Assembly (NCBI GenBank): GCA_002733805.1
Contig: NVXG01000032.1
Location: 1-64,000, forward strand
Reading direction: 5' to 3'
DNA: 64,000 nt
Source: Robiginitomaculum sp.
GTDB lineage: Bacteria > Pseudomonadota > Alphaproteobacteria > Caulobacterales > Maricaulaceae
Shown: piece after piece, positions 26,558-35,965 of the stretch
Layout: every line of letters begins with the position of its first letter
Position numbering within the stretch: position 1 is the stretch's first letter
The notes under the pieces: model-generated
Databases searched by the model: none
What the model was told of the DNA's origin: nothing
Seen by the model: only the letters and a program-made list of their open reading frames with translations
Program-made: the position numbers and the translations under genes

Positions 26558-27619
26558 ATGTTAGGGGCTAGTGGGTTGTCCATTACCGCAGAAATCGTTG
26601 AAAAACCAGATGGCAAACCGTTGGTGCAACACCCCGGTGGGCCAAACCCGGTCGAACGACTGAGTGCGCTGCTGCATGTCGATATGGCGCGGGTCAACGA
26701 GACGATTGAGGCCCGGATGCAAAGTCCGATTGGCACGATCCCTGATCTGGCCTCACATCTGGTTGGTGCCGGGGGTAAAAGATTGCGCCCGATGATTACC
26801 TTGGCCACCTCCTCATTGCTGGGCTATCGCGGCGACCATCATATTTTGCTGGCAACCGCCGTTGAGTTCATTCATTCGGCCACCTTATTGCATGACGATA
26901 TCGTAGATGGATCAGACCTGCGGCGCGGCAAACCACCAGCCAATCGGCTGTGGGGAAACTCGGCCAGCGTATTGGTTGGCGATTTTTTGTTTGCCCGTTC
27001 TTTTTCCCTGATGGTCGAAACCGGACATTTGCGCGTTCTGGATATTTTATCTCGCGCCTCGTCAATCATTGCCGAAGGCGAAGTACACCAATTGGCGGTG
27101 ATCGGGGATATTGACCTGCCCATTGATGATTATATGACCATTATCGAGGCCAAAACTGCCGAACTGTTTGCGGCGGCGGCCCGGGTTTCTGCGGTGATTA
27201 CCAAATGCTCCGAGGCAGACGAAAAAGCCATGGATCAGTTTGGGCGATCGCTAGGTTTGGCCTTTCAACTGGTTGATGATGCGCTGGACTATAGCGGTCA
27301 AAAACAAGAACTAGGCAAACGGGTTGGCGATGATTTTCGCGAGGGCAAAGTCACCCTGCCCATGTCACTGGCTTACCATGCGGGGAGTTCTGCCGAAAAA
27401 GACTGGTGGGAACAGATGCTGGATGCGGATAGCCGCAATGCTGCCCAACTTACCTTGGCCAACTCCTATATCGAGCGCCATGACGCGGTTGGCAAAACGC
27501 TCAGCTTGGCCAAATCCCATGCGGCGCAAGCCAAAGCGGCCTTGGACCGCTTCGAGGACAATGAGCTACGCACCTGTTTGCGTGATTTGTGTGATTTCGT
27601 GGTGACCCGCGCCTACTAA
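26558..27619 (+). CDS. ispB: Polyprenyl diphosphate synthase (octaprenyl-type)
   Basis: A 353-residue trans-prenyltransferase making the long isoprenoid side chain of ubiquinone. The first Asp-rich motif DDIVDGSDLRRGKP is near residue 112 and the second, FQLVDDALDYSG, near residue 235. GGKRLRPM and the EGEVHQL block also fit. Chain length (C40 or C50) cannot be read from sequence here, so the symbol is by family. ATG at 26558 is favoured over TTG at 26549; a short leader before the conserved part is usual. It is divergent from the methylase gene with about 100 bases between. It ends four bases from the convergent WecA-like gene. Confidence 0.92.
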   Translation: MLGASGLSITAEIVEKPDGKPLVQHPGGPNPVERLSALLHVDMARVNETIEARMQSPIGTIPDLASHLVGAGGKRLRPMITLATSSLLGYRGDHHILLATAVEFIHSATLLHDDIVDGSDLRRGKPPANRLWGNSASVLVGDFLFARSFSLMVETGHLRVLDILSRASSIIAEGEVHQLAVIGDIDLPIDDYMTIIEAKTAELFAAAARVSAVITKCSEADEKAMDQFGRSLGLAFQLVDDALDYSGQKQELGKRVGDDFREGKVTLPMSLAYHAGSSAEKDWWEQMLDADSRNAAQLTLANSYIERHDAVGKTLSLAKSHAAQAKAALDRFEDNELRTCLRDLCDFVVTRAY

Positions 27620-27622
27620 GCG

Positions 27623-28657
27623 TCAGTGATGACGATCCTGCTGTCTGGCCCGCCAATGGACCAATGCGGCAAAACTCGCCGCCGAAGCAAATCCCAAAAA
27701 GGCACTGGTTGGCGACACCCGAAAGAGTATGGCCAGCACGGTCACGGCAACCATTTGCAAGGCCAGCCCGATGGCTACGCGCAAATGGGAATGCCCCTTG
27801 GCCAACGCCAATTGATACAAATGGTCATTGTGGGCCACCAGCAGTTTTCGTTTCTTGCCGAGCCGCCAAAACATGGTCAGCAGCACATCGGATAACCACG
27901 GCATGGTCAGCAGAGGCATGATCCAGACCACGGCTGGCGGACCTTCGGCGATTAGGATCAATGCGGTTCCGGCAATCCATGTGCCAATAAACAGTGATCC
28001 GGTATCGCCCAGAAATATCCGGGCACGGGGCATGTTAAACGGCAAAAATCCGGCCAAACCTGCCGCCAAGAACAAAGCCGCACCACAGGCACTCCATACG
28101 CCAAAAAATGCAGCCAACACGGCCAGCCCCAAACTGACCAGCAGAGCGCTAAGCGGGACCACGCCATCAGCGCCATCCATGAAATTGACCGTATTGGTCA
28201 AGGTAAACACCCAAAGGGCCGTGCCGACCACGCCCAGAACCCATGGGATTTTCAATGAAAAAGTATCAAAGGGTAACGAAACCACCGGTCCCAATATGAT
28301 GGCCATCAAAACCGATAGTCCAAACAAAATCCCGAATTTGAAACCTGATGACAGCTCGACCACATCATCGACCAATCCCAGCACCGCAGCCAGAGCGGCC
28401 AGTCCGATCAATTGCGGGATCAGGTGCAGATCAATGTCGGTTACTTGCACAAATAAGCTGGCACTGGCCACCACCACCAGCGCCACGGCCAGACCGCCAG
28501 CGGTCGGGACCGGTTGTTTGTGGGCCGAGCGCACATTGGGCATGGCCAATAATCGAAACTTGACCAAAACCCGGGTAAGGAAGGCTGATACGGCGATCAT
28601 GATCGCCAAAGCAATACTAATACCAAATCCGGTCGGCTCGAACATAAATCCTCGCAT
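27623..28657 (-). CDS. WecA/MraY-family glycosyl-1-phosphate transferase
   Basis: A 344-residue polytopic protein of about ten helices that transfers sugar-1-phosphate onto undecaprenyl phosphate. Key motifs in order are KQPVPTAGGLAV (about 45-57), LGLVDDV, NTVNFMDGADG (catalytic Asp cluster), ARIFLGDTGSLFIG, and a cytoplasmic HNDHLYQ loop that replaces the HxHH-type motif. The WbpL/WecA subgroup is more likely than MraY. The frame is open to 28882, but ATG at 28657 with GGCAGGG just upstream starts the first membrane helix. It lies 20 bases after ispE in the same direction, forming the end of a TPR-ispE-wecA-like run. The product could feed the O-antigen-type polymerase at the window start, but this is inference. 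Confidence 0.87.
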   Translation of the reverse strand: MRGFMFEPTGFGISIALAIMIAVSAFLTRVLVKFRLLAMPNVRSAHKQPVPTAGGLAVALVVVASASLFVQVTDIDLHLIPQLIGLAALAAVLGLVDDVVELSSGFKFGILFGLSVLMAIILGPVVSLPFDTFSLKIPWVLGVVGTALWVFTLTNTVNFMDGADGVVPLSALLVSLGLAVLAAFFGVWSACGAALFLAAGLAGFLPFNMPRARIFLGDTGSLFIGTWIAGTALILIAEGPPAVVWIMPLLTMPWLSDVLLTMFWRLGKKRKLLVAHNDHLYQLALAKGHSHLRVAIGLALQMVAVTVLAILFRVSPTSAFLGFASAASFAALVHWRARQQDRHH

Positions 28658-28677
28658 GGCATACCCTGCCGTGGTTT

Positions 28678-29514
28678 TTATAGGGGCGGCGCTTGTCCAA
28701 TCGTCACCGGCTGGATCCACCAATTTGGGTGGTTTTCTTGCAAATCTCGTGCCGCTTTGCGTGCGCCATCCTGGCTCGAAAAACCAGCCAGACAGGTCGC
28801 GCCCGAACCACACATGATCGGTCGATTCGCCCCCTCGCAAATCTCTAAAAGCGCCTGTAGCACATCGGCGATCTGTGGACAAAGCGAAATGGCTGCTTGG
28901 CTCAAATCATTTTGATGTTCAGTTGCCCCAAATTGCTCTGGTGCGAGCCTTTGATCGAACCGGCCAAATACCTGGGCGGTAGAAACAGCAATACCGGGGT
29001 TCACCAATACTGCCGCAAAAGACGCTTCAGGCGGCAAGTTTTCGATTCTTTCGCCGCGGCCACGCATCCGAAGCCAACCACCATGCAGGCAAGCCGGAAT
29101 GTCCGATCCGAACGATGCGCCTATTGTCGCCAGTTCGCTTAACTTTAGCTGGCAATCCCATAGCCGGTTTAGCCCACGTAAAGTCGCCGCAGCATCGGCG
29201 CTGCCACCACCAATGCCACTGGACACGGGTAGGTTTTTGGTAAGCTGGATCCGCGCGCCCTTAGAAATTCCGCTGGTTCGGGCCAAGGCCCGCGCCGCCT
29301 GCAAAATTAGATTATTGTCTTGTACGGGTAGCTCTCCAGCAAAAGGACCGGTGATTTCAAGGTACAGTTGATCCGCCGGTTCAAAGACCAGAACATCCCC
29401 AAAATCGGCAAAAGCCACCCGACTATCAATCGGATGGTATCCATCATCCTCCAATGGTCCAACGCGCAAAGAGAGATTGATTTTTGCCGGAGCAAATTCC
29501 GTGCAAATGGTCAC
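28678..29514 (-). CDS. ispE: 4-diphosphocytidyl-2-C-methyl-D-erythritol kinase
   Basis: A 278-residue GHMP kinase of the MEP isoprenoid pathway that phosphorylates the 2-hydroxyl of CDP-methylerythritol. The start APAKINLSLRVG (with the substrate-contacting Lys/Asn) and the ATP loop PVSSGIGGGSADAAA near residue 95 are diagnostic. MCGSGATCLAGF is the third GHMP motif. The start codon is GTG at 29514. It begins three bases after the stop of the upstream TPR lipoprotein gene, so coupling is likely. The nearby ispB gives this region a second isoprenoid gene. Confidence 0.95.
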   Translation of the reverse strand: MTICTEFAPAKINLSLRVGPLEDDGYHPIDSRVAFADFGDVLVFEPADQLYLEITGPFAGELPVQDNNLILQAARALARTSGISKGARIQLTKNLPVSSGIGGGSADAAATLRGLNRLWDCQLKLSELATIGASFGSDIPACLHGGWLRMRGRGERIENLPPEASFAAVLVNPGIAVSTAQVFGRFDQRLAPEQFGATEHQNDLSQAAISLCPQIADVLQALLEICEGANRPIMCGSGATCLAGFSSQDGARKAARDLQENHPNWWIQPVTIGQAPPL

Positions 29515-29517
29515 CGG

Positions 29518-31254
29518 CTATTCTACTGTAAGGTCACTTGAGAGATCGCTGGCCAGTTTTTTAACCTCTGGGGCCGGCAAGCCTTGCCGGATTTTTGCCT
29601 GAATAACTTCCAGATCCGTTTCCTCGTCCGGCTCCAGCGTCAACACACGTTGCCATTGGTATTTGGCTTCGAGCTTGCGCCCGACCTGCCAATAAGTATC
29701 ACCCAGATGCTCGTTGATGGTTGGCTCACCTGGTTCCAGCATTACGGCACGTTCCAGCTCGGTAACGGCATCTTCAAAGCGGCCCAGTCGGTAATAGCCC
29801 CAGCCGAGAGAATCAACGATATAACCAGCCCTTGGGGATAATTCGATGGCCTGACGGATCAGGGCAAAGCCCTCTTCCAAATTCTCTCCGGCATTAACGA
29901 AGGTATAACCCAGATAGTTCAGCACATCGGCTTGCTTGGGGTTCAGCTCTAGACTTTTGCGAAAATCCGGCACCGCTTCGCGCCAGCGGTCAGTGCGCTC
30001 CAGACACACGGCCCGTGAAAAATACAATTGCCAATCGGCGGAATCTGCTTCTGCCTCGATCTGTTCGGTATAGAGCACCAGTGCCGCATCATATTGCTTG
30101 TCGATCTGCAAGGCATTGGCCAAAGCTCGTTTGACCCGCAGAGTCGGCGTGGTCTCGGCCAATGTACGCAAATGATCCAGCGCCTCCTCTTTGCGCTCCA
30201 TCCGGAACAACACATTGGCCATATTCAATTGGGCCAGCAGATATTGCGGACTGTCTGGGTCAATAGCGGCAAACATGGCCAGCGCATCATCGGCCCTGCC
30301 TTGAAGCTCAAACAATTGGGCCAGTAAATCTTTGGACGCGTTGTGTCCCGGATCCAGATGCAAGGCCAATTCCAGATAGACCACCGCCAGATCATATAAC
30401 GAGCGTTCAGCCAAAACCTGCGCCGGACCAAACAACGCTTCGGCGGCGCCTTGGTTGATGGTGGAAAACACCGCAACTGGCGGGCTGGCTTCGTCCAGTT
30501 TTGCAGCCAGATAAATCGCTTCGGCCTCACGTTTATTATTGTCCAAACGCTGGGCAACTAGAACTTTGGCCTCGTCCAACTCTCCGGAACTCATGCGAAT
30601 CAGAGCCAAGGCATAGGCGGTGCGAGAGGTCAGCACGCCGGTACCTAAGGCCAAACCCAAGGCTTCGTCAGCCGCCAAGGTTTGACCGGTTTGGGCCAGA
30701 ATTAACCCACGGTGAAACAGGGCCAGATCGCCCAGAACTGGAGCTTGCGCTACGTCGCCCAAAACCAGCAGGGCTTCATCGGTTTTACCTTGCCCATGCA
30801 ACGCCCAACCGTGCAACAAGCCACTGGCCACCTGATTAAGCGGACCCAGTTTGGCATCACGCAACACCAATTCCGCTTCGGCATATTTGCCGTGGCTGAT
30901 CGCATTGGAAGCAATAATCAATACGGCCAGACGGTTGTCGGGATCATCGACTAAAATCGGTTTGGCCTGCACAACTGCTTTTTCAACCTGACCAGAAAAA
31001 ACTGCGCTTAACATGGTGCGATGGCGCAGATCGGTATTTTCTGGATCTTTTTTCAAGGCGCTGGCAAAATACGCAGCCGCCTTGTTCACATCGGATTCGG
31101 AGCTGGCATAGCGCGCCGCCAGATAATCGCCAAAGGCTGATTGCGGGCCATCATAGGCCGAATACCGACCGCCAAAGGATGAACAGGCCACAATCAACAG
31201 ACTGGCCAAAAGCCCGGTCGAGATCAAAAACGCGCTTCTAATGGTTTTTCTCAT
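29518..31254 (-). CDS. TPR-repeat lipoprotein
   Basis: A 578-residue exported protein. It has basic residues (MRKTIRS), a hydrophobic core and a lipobox LIVAC giving a lipidated Cys near residue 24, then tandem tetratricopeptide repeats to the C-terminus. The clearest repeats are near the end: ADVLNYLGYTFVNAGENLEEG, then AGYIVDSLGWGYYRLGRFEDA, then GEPTINEHLGDTYWQVGR. TPR proteins at this site beside ispE and ETF-QO are common in Caulobacter relatives. They are thought to scaffold envelope complexes, but the partner is unknown. ATG at 31254 starts the signal peptide; an upstream ATG at 31269 gives five extra residues. It overlaps nothing; ispE follows after three bases. Confidence 0.88.
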   Translation of the reverse strand: MRKTIRSAFLISTGLLASLLIVACSSFGGRYSAYDGPQSAFGDYLAARYASSESDVNKAAAYFASALKKDPENTDLRHRTMLSAVFSGQVEKAVVQAKPILVDDPDNRLAVLIIASNAISHGKYAEAELVLRDAKLGPLNQVASGLLHGWALHGQGKTDEALLVLGDVAQAPVLGDLALFHRGLILAQTGQTLAADEALGLALGTGVLTSRTAYALALIRMSSGELDEAKVLVAQRLDNNKREAEAIYLAAKLDEASPPVAVFSTINQGAAEALFGPAQVLAERSLYDLAVVYLELALHLDPGHNASKDLLAQLFELQGRADDALAMFAAIDPDSPQYLLAQLNMANVLFRMERKEEALDHLRTLAETTPTLRVKRALANALQIDKQYDAALVLYTEQIEAEADSADWQLYFSRAVCLERTDRWREAVPDFRKSLELNPKQADVLNYLGYTFVNAGENLEEGFALIRQAIELSPRAGYIVDSLGWGYYRLGRFEDAVTELERAVMLEPGEPTINEHLGDTYWQVGRKLEAKYQWQRVLTLEPDEETDLEVIQAKIRQGLPAPEVKKLASDLSSDLTVE

Positions 31255-31340
31255 ATGCTTAACGTCCATCTATGGGATCAAACTAGCAAGTCATTTTGTT
31301 TCACAAGTTTGTGGTCGAAACGTGGTTGGATGCAGTTTTA

Positions 31341-33005
31341 TCACATATTTGGATAATTCGGACCGCCACCGCCTTCTGGACAAGCCCAGGTAATGTTCTG
31401 GCTCGGGTCTTTGATGTCACAGGTTTTACAATGCACACAGTTTTGGGCATTGATCTGGAACCGCACTTCACCAGAGGTTTCATCAGTCACATATTCATAA
31501 ACCCCGGCCGGGCAGAACCGTTGCGATGGCCCAGCGAATTTGGGCAAATTAACCGAGACCGGCAGATCAGGATCAGCCAGTTGCAAATGCACCGGCTGAT
31601 CTTCTTCATGATTGGTCGCTGAAAATGACACGGAGGTCAGCTTGTCAAAGGTCAGCACCCCGTCTGGTTTGGGATAGGAAATTGGTTTGTGTTGGTCGGC
31701 TGGCTCGGTGCTCAACGCATCGGTTTTACCGTGCTTCAGGGTGCCAAACACCGAGAATGTCCCAAACAGGATATTGCTCCACATATCCATGCCAGCCAGC
31801 ATGATGCCGCCCAGTAATGTGCCATATTTGGACCAAAGCGGTTTGGCATTGCGGACGATTTTCAACTCTTTGCCAATTGGGCTGGCCCGCCATCCGTCTT
31901 CATAGGCGCTGAGTTCATCGCCAGAGCGATCTGCATTCAGAGCAGCAAAGGCAGCTTCGGCGGCTTGCATGCCGGAATACATCGCATTGTGCGATCCCTT
32001 GATGCGCGGTAAATTCATGAACCCGGCCGAACAGCCGATCAGCGCGCCACCGGGGAAGCACAATTTAGGTACTGATTGATAGCCGCCCTCGGTCAACGCG
32101 CGCGCCCCATAGGAAATACGCTTGCCGCCTTTGAGAATCTCGGCAATGGCCGGATGGGTTTTTAAGCGTTGAAACTCATCATAGGGCGACAGGTACGGAT
32201 TTTTGTAGTTCAGATGAACCACCATGCCGATCGCCACCTGATTATCCTCGAAATGATAGAGGAATGAACCGCCACCGGTTTTATTGTCCAACGGCCAACC
32301 AAAGGTATGTTGCACATGACCCGGTTTATGCTTGGCCGGGTCAATTTGCCACAATTCCTTAATGCCCAGACCAAATTTTTGCGGCTCACTATCCGCATCA
32401 AGTTGGTATTTGGCAATGACCTGCTTGGACAGCGAGCCACGCGCCCCCTCGCCCAGCAACACATATTTGCCGAGCAATTCCATACCCGGCTCAAACTCGC
32501 TTTTTTCGCTGCCATCAGCTGCCCGGCCAAATACCCCGGCTACCACGCCGCGCACCATGCCATCATCCGTATAGAGCACTTCGGATGCGGCCATGCCCGG
32601 ATAGACCTCAACCCCCAAGCTTTCTGCCTGTTCAGCCAGCCAGCGACAGATATTGCCCAATGATGCAATGTAATTGCCATGATTGTGGATCATCTTCGGC
32701 ATGACAAAGCCGGGCAATGAAATGGAACCCTCTTTGGTCAACAGCAAAAACTTGTCTTTGAGCACTTCGGTTTTTAGGGGCGCACCGCGTTCTTTCCAAT
32801 CGGGCAGAAGAGCGCTTAACGCACCGGGATCAATCACCGCACCGGACAGAATATGAGCGCCAACTTCGGAGCCTTTTTCAAGCACAACCACCGAAACTTC
32901 TTTGCCAGCATCTGCGGCCAATTGTTTCAGGCGGATGGCCGCCGACAATCCGGCTGGACCCGCGCCCACAATCACCACATCAAAATCCATTGCTTCGCGG
33001 CTCAT
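31341..33005 (-). CDS. Electron transfer flavoprotein-ubiquinone oxidoreductase
   Basis: A 554-residue FAD/[4Fe-4S] enzyme passing electrons from ETF to ubiquinone during fatty-acid and amino-acid oxidation. The FAD-binding GAGPAGLSAAIRL is at about residues 14-26. EVGAHILSGAVIDPGAL, the GCSAGFMNLPRIKGSHNAMYSG-type block and the C-terminal cluster ligands (FCPAGVYEY, then NCVHCKTCDIKDPSQNITW) are all present. It is monotopic at the membrane. ATG at 33005 follows GGAGAG; the TTG before it is less likely. ETF subunits are not in the window. It lies upstream of the TPR-ispE run on the same strand, 87 bases from the next start. Confidence 0.96.
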   Translation of the reverse strand: MSREAMDFDVVIVGAGPAGLSAAIRLKQLAADAGKEVSVVVLEKGSEVGAHILSGAVIDPGALSALLPDWKERGAPLKTEVLKDKFLLLTKEGSISLPGFVMPKMIHNHGNYIASLGNICRWLAEQAESLGVEVYPGMAASEVLYTDDGMVRGVVAGVFGRAADGSEKSEFEPGMELLGKYVLLGEGARGSLSKQVIAKYQLDADSEPQKFGLGIKELWQIDPAKHKPGHVQHTFGWPLDNKTGGGSFLYHFEDNQVAIGMVVHLNYKNPYLSPYDEFQRLKTHPAIAEILKGGKRISYGARALTEGGYQSVPKLCFPGGALIGCSAGFMNLPRIKGSHNAMYSGMQAAEAAFAALNADRSGDELSAYEDGWRASPIGKELKIVRNAKPLWSKYGTLLGGIMLAGMDMWSNILFGTFSVFGTLKHGKTDALSTEPADQHKPISYPKPDGVLTFDKLTSVSFSATNHEEDQPVHLQLADPDLPVSVNLPKFAGPSQRFCPAGVYEYVTDETSGEVRFQINAQNCVHCKTCDIKDPSQNITWACPEGGGGPNYPNM

Positions 33006-33151
33006 CAATCTCTCCTCACCCCAAACCCAAAATAGCTGGAAAGAACCCTAGAATAGATTTTCTGAGGTTGGAACAGGCTTTTGAGCCGAACTATGAGCTA
33101 ACCCGCAGCAATTCACCCGGCCCGGTCGGCCAGAAAGCTATCCGGGGCGAC

Positions 33152-33412
33152 CTAGGTGTCTGGATACTGGACATTGGTCCATTGGCACATCGCCACCAGC
33201 ACCGGATGCAAACCCAGACTTTTTGGGGTCAATTGATAGGCATAGCGTAGCGGACGGCGGCAATAGGGCGCGCGGGTCACCAATCCGTTTTTGGCCATTT
33301 GCCCCAACCGGGCGGACAGAACACTGGCGGTGATCCTTTCTGGCTCGTCCAGAAATTCCGAAAAGCGGGTTTTTCCGTTGACCAGATCGCGCAACACCAC
33401 CAAGGGTCGCGG
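33152..33412 (-). pseudogene. HxlR-family winged-helix regulator, 5' part replaced by repeats
   Basis: About 86 codons encode the C-terminal two thirds of an HxlR/MarR-like winged helix: LVVLRDLVNGKTRFSEFL, ITASVLSARLGQMAKNGLV and the wing RRPLRYAYQLTPKS. The usual N-terminal C-P-(V/I)...W segment of HxlR proteins is absent. The frame instead runs on through a GC-rich hairpin (33408-33441) and a 129-base palindromic repeat (33461-33589), to an ATG at 33661 that almost touches the divergent UDG start. The continuous frame (about 170 codons) could be translated, but its N-terminal half would be repeat-encoded. I judge it a broken gene, or one with a repeat-derived N-terminus. Either way the recognition helix is intact. 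Confidence 0.5.
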
Positions 33413-33441
33413 GGCCCCGGCTCGAAGGCCGGGGGCCGCGT
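33408..33441. repeat. GC-rich hairpin abutting the HxlR remnant
   Basis: CGCGGGGCCCCGGC is followed by TCGAA and GGCCGGGGGCCGCG, a strong near-perfect hairpin. It lies exactly where the conserved HxlR domain stops being recognisable. Confidence 0.8.
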
Positions 33442-33460
33442 TGCTGCGGCTTACCACTTG

Positions 33461-33589
33461 CTGATGCTTCGAGGCTCCCGCTGGTCGCACCTCAGCATGA
33501 GGTGGGTGATGTTGGGGCGAGGTGCGGTTCGTTTCAAAAAGCAACCTCATGCTGAGGTGCGACTGCACAAGGAGCCTCGAAGCATCGGC
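33461..33589. repeat. 129-base palindromic dispersed element (copy 1)
   Basis: The left arm starts GATGCTTCGAGGCTCCCGCT and runs to CAGCATGAGGT (to about 33503). The right arm (33544-33589) is its near-perfect reverse complement, ending GGAGCCTCGAAGCATC. The loop contains TTCGTTTCAAAAAG, also found in the copy at 39538. Related copies lie at 38469 and 39538. Confidence 0.9.
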
Positions 33590-33662
33590 AACCTGCCCAC
33601 ATGGCCCTTGGTCCAGCCCGGCGCTTGGCGTATAGTCGTGATCCACCAACGGGATCCGCATC

Positions 33663-34460
33663 GTGCCAACCACAATTGAACAAGCGCAAAAAAGCCTGAG
33701 CCAATGGTGGCAGGATGCCGGTGTGGAAGTTCCACCGGCCGGGCCCGTTGCTGCCAGTTCCGGCACCAAAGCAGGATCAGTCACACCCGCCCCAACCCCA
33801 AAACCAGCGACCAAAGTATCTGGAGCAAACCCCAAAGACGACCGGCTTGCCACCGCGCGCAAACTGGCTGCCGCCGCCAATACGCTGGACGAGTTGATCG
33901 CTGCCATCACTGATTTTGATGCCGGGCTGCTGTCTGATGAAGCGCGGCAAGCGGTCATTGCGCGAGGCAATTCAACGGCCGACATCATGCTGATCGGCGA
34001 AGCGCCGGGCCGCGAGGAAGATCAGAGCGGCAAGCCGTTTGTCGGGCGCTCCGGGCAATTGCTCGACAAAATGTTCGCCGCCATCGGCATGGATGAGAAC
34101 AACCTCTACATCACCAATGGGGTGTTCTGGCGGCCCAAGGGCAATCGCACCCCGACCCCAACTGAGAGCGCCCTATGCCTGCCGTTTGTCGAGCGCCATA
34201 TTGCATTGATCGCTCCCAAAATACTGGTGACCATTGGCGGTAGCTCAACCAAGACCATGTTGAACACCGAAACCGGCATCACCCGCTTGCGTGGCAAATG
34301 GGCCGACTACCCAGTAAAAAATCCGGATGGAAGCGATTCCGAGACCACGATCCCGCTGCTACCGATCTATCACCCGGCCTTTGTATTGCGAAAACCCGCC
34401 ACCAAACGCGAGGTATGGCAGGATTTACAAAGCGTGATCGAACAATTGCATGGCCTGTAA
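33663..34460 (+). CDS. Family 4-type uracil-DNA glycosylase, cysteine-poor
   Basis: A 265-residue protein with the family 4 motifs GEAPGREEDQSGKPFVGRSGQ-like (motif 1, about residue 118) and YHPAFVLR (late motif). It also has the ITNGVFWRPKGNRTPTP block. These enzymes excise uracil from DNA and normally carry a [4Fe-4S] cluster held by four cysteines. Only one cysteine (ESALCLPF) is present here; the N-terminal pair and the one before the GNR block are replaced, so the cluster is probably absent. The first 75 residues are a Pro/Ala-rich linker. GTG at 33663 is the start used here; it nearly abuts the HxlR remnant. Its neighbours ETF-QO and rnhB fit the conserved chromosomal context. Confidence 0.85.
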   Translation: MPTTIEQAQKSLSQWWQDAGVEVPPAGPVAASSGTKAGSVTPAPTPKPATKVSGANPKDDRLATARKLAAAANTLDELIAAITDFDAGLLSDEARQAVIARGNSTADIMLIGEAPGREEDQSGKPFVGRSGQLLDKMFAAIGMDENNLYITNGVFWRPKGNRTPTPTESALCLPFVERHIALIAPKILVTIGGSSTKTMLNTETGITRLRGKWADYPVKNPDGSDSETTIPLLPIYHPAFVLRKPATKREVWQDLQSVIEQLHGL

Positions 34461-34668
34461 CCAACTATAATTATTCATAGTTTTCTATAATGACCGGCTC
34501 TTTGTTGTTTATTTTGCAATTTTATGCATATAATTTTTGACATAATGCCCAATATTTTATACTGATAGACAAACTTACTCGCCATCATGACCGCGGCGCA
34601 CAGCTTGATCAATACCGTCACAAAGCGCCGAGCGTTCTCATCAGAGATACCGAAATAGGAAGAAGCAA

Positions 34669-35148
34669 ATGGATTTATCAAACCGTGCCAAAAATATTCT
34701 GGGGTTCATGATTTTTGAAACCCTGCTTACCGCCTATTTTCTCTGGCACGCCTACCGGCTTCCGGCTGATACGCCACTGCTTTCCGAACCGATGTTCGAA
34801 CTTGTGTTGGCGATCACTATATACTCGATCATTGGCGGAATCTTGATCTCGGCCATTGTTCATGGCACCAAAAAAGCGGAAACCGCCGATGAACGGGACA
34901 AAAATATCGAAGCCAAAGCGGATGGGTATGCCTATCGCACTTTGGTCTGGTCTATCGGCTTTTTCTTAGTGTTTTTGTATGCAAGCCAGGGGGTCGGCAT
35001 TCCGGATAGTCCTTATCAGATCAAGACGATCCTGCTCTCGTTTTCGTTCACGCCGCTGCGGGTTCTGGGTGCCATGATCTTTATCCTTTGGGTTTCGGAG
35101 ACTGTAAAATACGCCGTCCAACTTCGGTTATATCGTCAGGGTTATTAG
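34669..35148 (+). CDS. Four-helix membrane protein of a membrane/HTH gene pair
   Basis: A 159-residue protein with four hydrophobic helices and a charged cytoplasmic loop DERDKNIEAKADGYAY between helices 2 and 3. The DERDxxIxxKA pattern is typical of DUF2178-like proteins, which are usually encoded next to a small Cro/XRE-type regulator, as here. The downstream HTH gene begins one base after its stop. The pair resembles a stress- or signal-responsive membrane/regulator module, but its signal is unknown. The upstream 200 bases are AT-rich and hold the likely promoter. ATG at 34669. Confidence 0.65.
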   Translation: MDLSNRAKNILGFMIFETLLTAYFLWHAYRLPADTPLLSEPMFELVLAITIYSIIGGILISAIVHGTKKAETADERDKNIEAKADGYAYRTLVWSIGFFLVFLYASQGVGIPDSPYQIKTILLSFSFTPLRVLGAMIFILWVSETVKYAVQLRLYRQGY

Positions 35149-35149
35149 G

Positions 35150-35389
35150 ATGACCAAAACCAACATCACCAACCAAATTCGCACCTTGCGCTTTTTTGCC
35201 GATGAAATGAGCCAAGCGGCCCTGGCCGAGAAGATCGGCGTCACCCGACAAACCGTGATGGCCATTGAAGCAGCCAAATACTCCCCATCCTTGGAGCTGG
35301 CATTCAAAATTGCCGCCGTGTTTGGCAAGGAACTGGGCGAAGTGTTTGAATACCCGCAAGGCAAACAAAGTGCCAAACGAGATGCTTGA
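35150..35389 (+). CDS. Small XRE/Cro-type transcriptional regulator
   Basis: A 79-residue protein that is almost all helix-turn-helix: ISNxIRxLRF-like start ([11 protein letters not shown]), then [39 protein letters not shown]. This matches the YozG/YgzD-type compact regulators found beside small membrane proteins. It probably autoregulates the pair. Its start is one base after the membrane protein stop. Its last eight bases overlap the rnhB start, so rnhB may be read as third gene of the same transcript. Confidence 0.85.
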   Translation: MTKTNITNQIRTLRFFADEMSQAALAEKIGVTRQTVMAIEAAKYSPSLELAFKIAAVFGKELGEVFEYPQGKQSAKRDA

Positions 35390-35965
35390 GCTGATCTGTG
35401 GTGTGGACGAAGCCGGACGCGGTCCCGGAGCCGGGCCGGTTGTGGCGGCGGCAGTGATCCTGCCGGCCGGGTTTGACGTGTCCGGACTGGATGACAGCAA
35501 AAAGCTGTCAGCCGCCAAGCGCGAACAGCTCTATACTCAGATCATGGCCCATACCGATTGGGGCATTGGCATGGCCGAGCCGCAAGAGATCGACCAGATC
35601 AACATCTTGCACGCCACCATGCGCGCCATGGAACGGGCTGTAATGCACCTGCGCCAGCCCCCCGAATTGGCCCTGATTGACGGCAATCGCGTGCCGAAGC
35701 ATTTGTCCTGCAAGGGCCGGGCGATCATTGGCGGTGATGGGTTGGAGCCGTGCATATCCGCCGCGTCCATACTGGCCAAGGTCACCCGCGATGCTCTGAT
35801 GGTCGCAGCCAGCGCGCGCTTTCCAGCCTACGGTTTTGCCCAGCACAAAGGCTATCTGACCCGGCAACATAAAGCCGCGTTACGTGATTACGGCCCCTGC
35901 CCGATCCACCGGTTTAGTTACGCTCCGGTCCGCGAAGCGGCTCGGGCATGGTGCGCCACAACGAT

